Source of the DNA: Prochilodus magdalenae
Taxonomy: Eukaryota > Chordata > Actinopteri > Characiformes > Prochilodontidae
DNA: 64,000 bases
NCBI GenBank assembly: GCA_024036415.1
Contig: JAMWET010000034.1
Location: 613,501 to 677,500, forward strand
Reading direction: 5' to 3'
Shown: positions 55,195-64,000 of the stretch, piece by piece
Position numbering within the stretch: position 1 is the stretch's first letter
How the letters are laid out: the number at the start of each line of letters is the position of its first letter
Translations under genes and position numbers: made by a program
The notes under the pieces: generated by a model
What the model was told of the DNA's origin: nothing
Seen by the model: the letters and a program-made list of their open reading frames with translations, nothing else
Database searches by the model: none

Positions 55195-58100
55195 AGTTAT
55201 ATTCCTGTTGGTTGTTTTCTTCTACTTTGTTGAGGATGAATTTAAAACATCGATGCCTCCGCTGTAAATATGCCCACTCGCCTCCTACAGTGGAGCTGCA
55301 ACAGTCCTGAGAGTGAGATTTTCCTGGTTCCAAGAAAGGAAAACCCCCTTCAGGGGATGCATCTTGAAGGTAGCAGGTATAAGTCCATGTGGGTTTGGTT
55401 GGACACACTCGGACTGTTCGAAATGCTTTGTTTCACTTACAGGCAAACCGGAAAGCAATAGACTGACACTGATTAAATATTGGATATAAAATGCGGATTC
55501 GCTGGGCATACAGCAAAATATGGACACACATCTCCCAGTGATTAATACCCATCAGGTGCACAGGCAAGCCATAGAGTAAAGAGTGCTTGACACTTGAAAA
55601 TGTATAAACCAAAATCTTTGAAGGCCAGTTTGAATGTGTCTGATGTAGCTGATGTAGCTGGTGGCTAGCTCAGGGGCCATGCTGAGGTCTGTCAGTAGAG
55701 GAGTAGGTAGACTGATATATAAACATTGTTTACACCTCGTTCTCTTCTGTATAAGTCTATTTATACTTGGACTGACAGATGGCGCAAACTTGTTAAAGGG
55801 AGGAGGACTGTAGTGGGAGTGCTGGGATGTAAGGTGTGACTTTGTGGCAGGTGCAAATGGTTTACATGGCTCACAGATCAGGCAGGGGGCCAATCTGAAG
55901 GGTTATGCTTACGGCTCCAGTGAGGTCATAGCGACACCGCATGAAACTACCGAGACCTGATAGAAAGGAAGTGGTGATGGTAGGTAACAAAATGCTGCAC
56001 ACAAAAACGGGAGACTTTTGGGAAATATGACATCAGAGGTCAGGCGCCAGGATGATTCTGGTTGCTCAACGCTGGTGCATAAGGGTACGCTAACCTAGCA
56101 TTAGCATATGGGGTCATCTTATGCTGCCTTTTGGTATCGGCTCAGCGCACTTAGAACCTCAACAGAGGTGATACCAAGAATAGTCCAGAGTAACAGGTAT
56201 CAGGCTTACCTAATGGAAATGCAAAAAAAGAGGCGAGTCGAGTCGAGCCAGTACCATGCCATGGGTTCCATGCTTTGCTTAATTACAACTTCCCTTCTCA
56301 CAATCCAAGCAATCCGAACACATTCAGTGTGCAGCTGTGTTTGATTTGTACATGTGTACATCACCTTCCTTTTCCCAGTAAGGTCAAGTTAAGTCAAGCA
56401 GTTGTACTGTAAATACTTCAATATGTACAAGACATATAGTGGAATTAAATACGGGCCCCGAGGTAGACATAGAAGAGACAGTAAGACACTGAAGACTCTA
56501 AGGGCGATAACGTGACGTGTACACTAGCAGAATTAAGATGTAGGATTAAACTGGATATGACATATATATACTGGCATATACTGTATATGCCAGTATATAC
56601 AGTAGTGCAGGTTAAATAATACTAAGGCTGGTATAACTTCCTGACAGTTACACATCCTTTCTGACCCACAGTGTGGAGCTGTCAGCTTACAGTGGAAGGA
56701 TGGACAGAAACACCTGTGGATTGCTTCAGATCTGAAGCAGGAGTGGAGCTTGACTTTCTCCTCTTTCTCACAGATGACAGCTTAAGTACTGCATATCCGA
56801 GTTTTGGGGGTCTACAGGGCCAGAGTTGTTGGGAGTCCTGGGAAGCCCTCTGTGTCTTTTAATCAAATGCAAATCCCTTTTCACTCTCCTCTCATGAAAG
56901 TGGTTTATATTATATTCTATTATTATATATTATGTCTTGAAAAAAATTAATAACATGAACTTACTGACAGAAAATGAAATGCAAGGTGGTCTCTGACTTT
57001 CTGAACACCTGGGTATATAGGCAGTTGTATTTCAGGCCGCAGTGCCGACTCGCCCCAGTAAAGTATAAAATATATAACCCACTGCTGTTTAAATCCTTCT
57101 GAAGACCCAAATAATGGAGGGCTGCTGAGGACTGTTATGCAATGGCGACGCTGAGAGCGGATCTCCACACAGCTCGCAGCTGGTGATTTCCTGATTCATG
57201 CATACTAAAGTAACCCACAAAAGTACTTCCAAATGAAACGTCTTCCCAAGGCTGAACATGCCTGATCATTTCAGACACTCTCTTCACCCTAGAAGGACGG
57301 CAGCACTGCAGCACCTGCTTCAGCACACCTGACTCAACTCGTGAAAGGCTTGATGATGAGAGAGCTGTGGCGGGCAACGATTGGATGTGTTGATTCTGTG
57401 TTAATCTAGACAATTCAAGGACTGTCAAATCCTTTGCTTTCACACAGAAAGAGGGAACCGGGAAAACTCTGGATCCAGCACTGTCAGCAGGGCGTGTCAG
57501 AGGATTTACTGGCAGACTGTGATAAACGGCTGGGTAATAATTTATGAACTTGAAATGAAGGAAAGATAACTTGGGGTGGTGTACTACACCAATTACTGAA
57601 GACGGCATTAATGAAAGGTAATGAGAATCAGATTAGGCAGGAAATTACACTTCCTAAGTGCACACTAAATAAACATATCGTGTGATTGTATAGGATTCTG
57701 TATAGAAAGAGTTGAAGACAAAGAGAGTTTATCGTCCCCTCCCCAGCCAGCACTGCGCTGGACTGCAGAGGAAATGAATGTGACTAATTTCAGTAGTATA
57801 AAAGAAACATTATATTACAAGTTTACTTTGAAATGCCAGCTTCAAACCGTTCTGATTAGGGAGAACGGCTTCTCTGACACTGCCACCCTGGGCCTGGGAT
57901 GCCTGCTAGAGCTCTACGTACTTTGGAGGAGCGGACATGAGACCTCTCGTAAGAACTGCATAATGCCTTACTGCATCTTGTCACACACCAACAACTATGG
58001 ATGCTCAGGTGGCTGTAAGAAGAAGCTAGCTCAGTATTCCCAGCATGCATATCATGGCAGAGGCTCCAAAGGGACCAAAGGAGATGAGAGCTAAAAGAGA

Positions 58101-58517
58101 TAAAAGGACCATCTCAAAGCTAACGGGTGGTGTAAAAGCGAAATACACTCCACAACTGTAGACAGAACCCAAAACACCAAACCTCGTGTACTGCTGCTTT
58201 AACAGGGGTTTTATTACTACTCCATTCTGGACTGTGCTCTTTACTACATTAAGTTCATCCCACTGAAGGACCTTTCTGGGTTCAAATGGGGAGGTTTCTT
58301 AGAACTGTACATGTTGTATATGTAGCCAAAAGCCATACAGGAAGCTTCATTCTAAAGAGTGCACAGGGAATTAATCTCAAACTGCTGTAGAAATCCAAAA
58401 CCCTTTGAGATTTAGAATGTAAACAGAACTGATTCCTCTGTGCTCTCCATAGATCCAGAAGTGACAACTATCTGGATTGCATTGCATTACTCCACATCCC
58501 ATGTAAATATAATCCTC
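55195..58517. other. No gene; scattered repeat pieces
   Basis: 56095-56300 has a palindromic-looking GGTATCGGCTCAGC and GAGGTGATACC fish repeat. 56565-56605 has a short palindrome around ACTGGCATATACTGTATATG. 56976-57003 is a family G transposon end. 57320-57370 has a CAGCACACCTGACTCAACTC core related to the repeat at 14683. The 157-residue minus-strand frame at 57135-57608 overlaps that repeat and matches no family. Confidence 0.5.
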
Positions 58518-58927
58518 TGTCATGCCTGCTGGTTTCCCATAATCCACCACCTGTTGTCACGTGTTCATCCTTACCCAATCACACCCCGTTGCCTCGCTCT
58601 CTGTCTCCAGAATATTGATTGGTCACCTGATGTTAATTATTCAGTTTGTTTAAATACTTCTCTCTGGCACTGACTCATTGCGAAGTATTGCCACTCTGTA
58701 GCGTACTGAGCGTTCTCTCCGGTTTACTCTTCTTGTTTATCCCCTTTGATTCCTCTGCCTGGTCTGATTATCTGCTTGGTTTGACCCCTGCCTGTTTATT
58801 GGCTACGACTCAGTTTAGCCCTTGATTGTATTTCCCTGCTCTTGGTGTTGCTTCAGGTTTCAGTACAACCTCTGTGCGCCTTGCTTTTAGTTCAGCGCGA
58901 GTCACAATCTGTTTGTCCATCGTCACA
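58518..58927 (+). mobile_element. Solo LTR with exact 5-bp target duplication
   Basis: It starts TGTCATGCC and ends CATCGTCACA (TG to CA), 410 bp. The flanking 5 bases are identical, TCCTC at 58513-58517 and 58928-58932. The interior has TTTGACCCCTGCCTG, also seen in the fragment at 12800. No internal retroviral or Gypsy region adjoins, so it is a solo LTR left by recombination. Confidence 0.8.
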
Positions 58928-58932
58928 TCCTC

Positions 58933-60704
58933 CCTGAAAAAGGGCAGTTAAAAGCCTGAAATGTATTGATGTGTATTTTACCCCTCACATATTAGCATTG
59001 TACTCTTATATGAGAAGTAACAGGCCAGTAGGGTTAAATTCTTTCTTTAGAGGGCCTCATATCGTTGAGGTGTGGTGATGGACAGGCTGACCTCTAGACT
59101 GGTTAGAAAACATAGTAACATATGGACATAATCAGAGAGATGGAGAAGGTAAAGAATGAAGTCATTGAGTGATACTCTGTTTTGCTTAGGTGTGTCATTT
59201 TTCAAATGAGCTCATTGATTACGTATTCCAGCTGAGGGCACCTGAGGACTGTATAAGAGGGCCCCCTTTGGAGAGGTGCGAGAGAGAGTCAGGGACGTTC
59301 GAATTGGCAGAAGGCTCTCTCCGGCACGGCCAAGTTGGGGTACCCGATAACCAGTTTGTAAATAAATTCTTTACAATTAACTTAGCGTGTCTGTGGTTCC
59401 GTTCTTCCATCACCCGGCCACACAGCCCTGGTAAACGAGAGTATGTTCTACTCTTACTTTAAACCAATTCGGTAGAATGATCTATACTTGTAATTTTATA
59501 AAGCAGAAAGCCTGAAGTCATTTTAAAGATACCCTACATACGTATGCGACACGTGATGGCAGATATCACAGCAACAATACCTTTGCCAGGGTACAGAGAT
59601 GAGCCACAAGCAATGGTGGTGCATTGCCTCAGTGACACTATGTGTCCACGTTTTCCCAGCAGAATGTTACATCTGTAGTAGCCTACCTTTAAAGCATACT
59701 ATCACTAACTAACTAAAGCCATGTTTACATATCCGGATAAACCCGTCACTACTGAGCGGATGGGTGTTTATAGCATTTGCTTGATCAGTGATTTCCAAAA
59801 ACACTTACTAACTACAGAGTATTATTTCCAGAGTGCTGACATCTATGAAAGCAATAGGGCTTCCCCACTGCCTGTATTATAATTTAATCCCTGGTGGTAA
59901 CCCCCCAAACTTGTTCCTTGTTTTTGTTATGGTAGATCCCGAACCAGTGCAGGATCTGCCTGCAGACCCACAGCTGTCACCTTAGGGCTCACTGTTACTT
60001 GTTTGAGGATTCTACAGTGCGCATGCCCTTGCACTGAACTTTGTAGGACGCCCACTCCTAGGCTCATTGCATATAGAGTAGCAGTAGTGCTGAATTTCTC
60101 CCAGAGCCTGTCCAACTGTGGGCTGAGGCAGGCTGAAGGCTTTAAGACTGCTGTGGAACCCCTTCCAGTCTGAGGTCCTCTTTTTTATGGCAGCTTAGGT
60201 CAAACTCACACTTTAACTGACTGACTCCAATTATCCTATCTTCAAAAGGTCTCTTTCTCAAAGATCTGCTGGCGTATTTGAATCTGTGACCTTGTTTAAA
60301 CCATTGATTCCAATAAAAATACGGCAACGTAAAATACTTTATGCTGTTTTTTAATAAGACTGTCTTTGTTCACCGTTATGAATCATTAATATGATTCATT
60401 ATTATGGCTGAATAATATTAAGGCAAAATGAGGCAGAGAAACATTCCCAGTTTGATGTTCTTTATTGTCAACTCTGGATAAAAGGTTCTCTTAGAGACAT
60501 GGCAACACTGTGTCCTGTAGGGTCTTTACTAAACGGCACTTCTGCACTCTCCTGTGTAAAACCACATGAAGTTACATCCTGACTCATAACTAGAACTCAT
60601 GACGGGTATATACCCTTATGGTCAATCTGAAATGCCACCAACTTTACAGCATGAATCATCTTCAGTTACATGAACGCTTTGATTTGGGTTGATAAAGTCA
60701 TTGC
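58933..60704. other. No gene; one possible LTR fragment
   Basis: 59190-59470 has an LTR-like order (TATAAGAGGGCCCC, GTAAATAAATTC, GTCTGTGGTTCCGTTC, CGGCCACACA), but no target duplication was found. The remainder was not recognised; 59930-60250 looks like a degraded dispersed repeat. Confidence 0.4.
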
Positions 60705-61556
60705 TACAGCTTCTCAAGAGGTTGCTAAGGTGTTGCTAGGCGACTACTGTGGCATCTCAGGTGGTTGCTAAGGTGTTGGTAGTTCATTGCTATGACATCC
60801 CAGGTGGTTGCTAAGGTGTTGTTATGACATTGCTATAGTGTCCCTGGTGGTTTGTAAGGTGTTGCTAGGCTTTAGTTATGTTATTCCAGGTGCTTGCTAA
60901 GGCATTGCTGTGCCATCACTATGGTGTCCCAGGTGGTTGCTAAGACGTTCTCATGGCATTGCTTTGGTATCCCAGGTGGTTGCAAAGGTGTTACTAGGCT
61001 GTTGTTATGCTATCCCAGGAGGTTACTAAGGTGCTGCGTTGGCATTGCCAGGGTATCTCAAGTGGTTGCTAAGGTGTTGGCAGTTCATTGCTATGACATC
61101 CCAGGTGGTGTTGTTATGACATTGCTAAAGTGTCCCTGGTGGTTTGTAAGGTGTTGCTAGGCTTTAGTTATGTTATTCCAGGTGCTTGCTAAGACATTGC
61201 TGTGCCATTACTATGGTGTCCCAGGTGGTTGCTAAGATGTTCTCAAAGCATTGCTTTGGTATCCCAGGTGTTACTAGACTGTTGTTATGCTATCTCAGGA
61301 GGTTGCTAAGGTGCTGCATTGGCATTCCAGGGTATCTCAAGTGGTTGCTAAGGTGTTGGCAGGCCATTGCTGTAGTGTCCCAGGTGGTTGCTAAGATGTT
61401 GCTATGGCATTGCTTTGGTATCCCAGGTGGTTGCTAAGGTGTTACTAGGCTGTTGTTATGCTATCCCAGGAGGTTGCTAAGGTGCTGCGTTGGCATTGCC
61501 AGGGAATCTGAAGTGGTTGCTAAGGTGTTGGCAGGCCATTGCTGTAGTAAACAGGT
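60705..61556 (+). repeat. GGTTGCTAAGGTGTTG minisatellite with higher-order duplication
   Basis: Units of GTGGTTGCTAAGGTGTTGCT and GGCATTGCTATGGTATCCCA type alternate. A block of about 294 bp at 60837 is repeated at 61131 with the same order of variants, including the rare GGTGGTTTGTAAGG and GGCTTTAGTTATG units. A third partial block follows from about 61375. The open frames at 60894-61437 are artefacts. Confidence 0.9.
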
Positions 61557-61599
61557 TGTGTTAATGAAATGATGTTGGTGGTTGAAGTGGCTGATGTGC

Positions 61600-61611
61600 T
61601 GTTATTCCTTA

Positions 61612-61643
<32 letters not shown>

Positions 61644-61701
61644 GTTCTATGCTATCTAGGAGGTTCTATCTATCTGCGTTCTATCTACAGGGTATCTGAA
61701 G
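61600..61701. repeat. TATC array fused with minisatellite remnants
   Basis: About eight TATC units are followed by TCTGTTCTATGCTATCTAGG, then AGGTTCTATCTATCTGCG and AGGGTATCTGAAGTGG. The last parts align with minisatellite units, with TCTATC in place of minisatellite bases. Confidence 0.8.
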
Positions 61702-62290
61702 TGGACAATGAAACTGCAAAACATTGCCTGTCATTTTAAGTGTGGGAGGCTCTGTTATGGCTAAATTGGTTGCCAGCCTGGTGGCCAATCTTCATTAATT
61801 GCCACATTTGTGTAAGTATGAGCAGAGTGTGAAGGTATCAGATGTAGCAGGTAAGAGCACAGTTCTGCTCAAAACTGTTGGAGGCAATGCACATAAAGCA
61901 TAGATGGGTGACATACCAGAGTTCAAAAGAGGACAGATTGTTGGTCTACCCACCAAGTCTTGCTGGCGCATCTGTGTACAGCTAAGACAGCAACTATTCT
62001 TTTGATGATGTATCAAGAGCCACGGTATCCAGGGTATAATGTCAGCATACCACCATAAGAAGGATGAACCTCCACCAGCATCACGTAGTAGACCTGGACC
62101 ACTATCCTGCAAGTTCCATAAGAATGGCTTAAAATCCCTCTGACCACTGTCCACCAGCACGCAGTATATGTCAGGTCCCAAGGCGTGAAGCTATGACGCT
62201 TTTTATTGGCCGCAAACCAGATTCTCCTACAGCCATACTAATGGAATGATTGTGGTCTAAAACCAGGTGTTTCAGTTTTCACCTGCATGC
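61702..62290 (+). mobile_element. Internally deleted Tc1-like element, family E
   Basis: It begins GGACAATGAAACTG and ends with ACCAGGTGTTTCAGTTTTCA, the ends of a common fish Tc1-like family. The left part decodes, with indels, to the transposase N-terminus (GDIPEFKRGQIVG from about 61905, then a RATVSRV-like helix near 62020). At about 62068 it jumps to the C-terminal part (PPPASRS, then WLKIPLTTV near 62125, then the AAK segment). The central catalytic region is absent. Confidence 0.75.
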
Positions 62291-62315
62291 CACTGAGCAT
62301 TCCCAGTACGTACGG

Positions 62316-62437
62316 TATCTATCTATCTATCTATCTATCTATCCTATCTATGGAGTATATCTATCGTCTATCTATAAACAGGTTCTATCTAATGAAATGA
62401 TGTTCTATCTATCTATCTATCTATCTATTCCACACAG
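62316..62437. repeat. Second TATC array fused with minisatellite flank
   Basis: TATC units are interrupted by AAACAGGTT (CTATCT) AATGAAATGATGTT (CTATCT). The same unique words AAACAGGTT and AATGAAATGATGTT occur at 61549-61576 with GTGTT and GGTGG in place of the TATC-type bases. Confidence 0.8.
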
Positions 62438-63477
62438 TTTGCAGATCGATCTGATGATGAGAACTTTTTAGCTCTGTTTCCCAGATAGTTTGTAGTGCTA
62501 AATGTGTATCTCTATAATGTACTGTAGTATAGTCAGATACATCATGGATAAAAGTCTAGTGCTAGCAGAAACATAGTTTAGGTAATGATTGTATGTCTAT
62601 AGTGAAGCCGCAGGGAACACCGTACCATGGAGTATGTGCAAAGACAGAGGAAACATATAAACTCTGGTCTACTGTAAAATAGTCTTGGAATGTCCGGAGA
62701 CCTGAACCATTAAATACTGTATGCCACCCAGAACATGTTTTCCCAATCACTGTGCAAAGGGAAACAGTTAAAGTAGTTTATAAATATAAAAGATTCTACA
62801 GTGCCTATTTTTACAGGGACTGTTTGTGCCATTTAGTTGCGGTTTGGGTTAGTTGTTTTGCTATCTGCTATGTTAAGAGTAAGTTGCGAATGAATGGACC
62901 ATGCCTTAGTTTGCATTGGAATGTTTGAGTAGATGGGATCTTGTAATCCATGTGGAGCAACTAGACTTTTCTAAGAGGGCGCCGTGAGGTTTAAGCAAAC
63001 TGACAAAGGACAAAGAACAAATGGGTGATAATACAATTTGCATTTGGAAAAAGAAAAAGGAGAAAGTCCTCTGTCAAATGTATTGTGCGGAAGGGCTGTG
63101 AGTTTAATTCAAGGTCTCTTTCCTGAATAAATGGAAAAGCAAGAATGCAGTTTGTCCCAGAAACCTAGATGAGAAGTAATGGAATCATAGAACTTACAAA
63201 ACGATGAATGGACTATAGGGAGAACATGTTTACCACTGAGTAAAGTTTGAAGAGTATTAGGTACAGGACTGCAGTTTCTTATAGCATCAATTCAAATATA
63301 TTAGTTAAGATTTTCTTAACTGTAAGTTAAAGGTATGAATATGTTTCAACACCAAGGTACATAAAAATGATTTAATACAGGAATGATTAAAGACAGATTT
63401 GTCTCTCTCATGGTGTCGTTCAAGGTCACACGTACAGATTTCGTCTTGTTAACCTTATAGCCAAAATATACACATCC
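62438..63477. other. No recognised feature
   Basis: Intronic or intergenic sequence with no supported gene or repeat. Confidence 0.5.
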
Positions 63478-64000
63478 TCAAAAACACAGCTGCACCCAGA
63501 AGGAGGTGCTATTGCAATGCCATTGGGGAGGAAGATAAGGATTACCAGGAGTAATAAATGATGATTAATTTAGACTGACATAGGCAGTACTTAATGAGCT
63601 TGCCAGGCGTCTCAGCATGAAGTTGTAGAGGATTCTAAAGGTGTCCTATAATAATCCATCCCATGCAGCTTAAATATATTCTCACACAGCTCCTGCAGAT
63701 GTGGCGGTAGGGGTGGAAGCCCCTTGACACCAGGCCTACTGAACGTGTCTCATGTGACAACAAGCCGTTTATCTTGTCGCTGACCATAGTGCCTCCACAA
63801 TGTCATCTGTTGGTCGCGTCCACCAAGATAAAAGCGTGACTCGTCACTGAAAATGACTCGCTGCAATTCTGAGTCACTCCATGACAGTCTGTCATGACAC
63901 CATTGCAGTCTTCGGCAACACTGATGTGGTGGTAAGGGCAGGCATCATAATGGTCTTCATGTATGTAGTCCTGTGTCGTGCCGTCATCTGCCACCAACAG
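63478..64000 (-). mobile_element. Tc1-like element, family F, copy 6 (runs off the window)
   Basis: The minus strand encodes WSDSELQRVIFSDESRFYLG and then GRDQQMTLWRHYG at 63785-63885, a readable segment around the first catalytic Asp of a Tc1-like transposase. The lower end (63490) has the GCACCCAGA motif of the family's terminus. It is the best-preserved family F copy in the window, but the N-terminal half lies beyond 64000. Confidence 0.75.

Noticed and set aside
57135..57608. 157-residue minus-strand frame as a missing grin3b first exon
   Set aside because: There is no signal peptide, no resemblance to GluN3 and no donor in the right phase. It overlaps a common fish repeat core.
60894..61437. 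Two similar frames of 83-88 residues that look like a duplicated gene
   Set aside because: Both lie in the GGTTGCTAAGG minisatellite and reflect its 294-bp higher-order duplication.

Overview
This window is vertebrate nuclear DNA, almost certainly from a teleost fish. The evidence is one split gene with GT-AG introns that encodes an NMDA-receptor GluN3B subunit, together with a very dense and typically teleost load of Tc1-like transposon fragments, a hAT element, solo LTRs, MITEs, tetranucleotide arrays and minisatellites. I cannot name the species; an otophysan fish is a guess from the repeat types.

Gene content. The only gene I can support is grin3b, on the minus strand. Four exons were placed by homology and by splice sites whose phases fit together: 28202-28833 (amino-terminal domain), 19044-20136 (S1, M1, pore loop, M3), 18051-18196 and 13777-13892 (parts of S2). 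They splice in frame into about 660 residues. The first exon (signal peptide, start of the amino-terminal domain) should lie beyond 64000. The last exons (end of S2, M4, cytoplasmic tail) should lie to the left of position 1. If so, nearly everything else here is intronic sequence of one large gene.

Layout. 1-13776: downstream intron with Tc1-like remnants, a MITE pair, a degenerate local repeat, a (TATC)n array on a retroelement tail, and a palindromic AT-rich element inserted in a Tc1-like copy. 13777-20136: three exons, with a deleted Tc1-like element about 100 bp from a splice acceptor and the inverted second copy of the AT-rich element. 20137-28201: an 8 kb intron with a (GATA)n array. 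28834-64000: upstream intron holding a 31-bp minisatellite, a nearly full-length but broken Tc1-like element (32585-34275), fragments of at least five other Tc1-like families, a hAT element with an exact 8-bp target duplication and a solo LTR nested in it (43590-45239), a 1.3 kb purine-rich tract (51580-52915), a 0.9 kb CA/GT array grown inside a Tc1-like copy (54095-54995), a second solo LTR with exact 5-bp target duplication (58518-58927), and a minisatellite/TATC mosaic (60705-62440).

No new multi-gene system is visible. The most interesting points are structural: an exon bracketed by inverted AT-rich repeats, a microsatellite born inside a transposon, a minisatellite that appears partly overwritten by TATC units, and a strongly strand-asymmetric purine tract. 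All family assignments come from recognising motifs by eye; no search was run.
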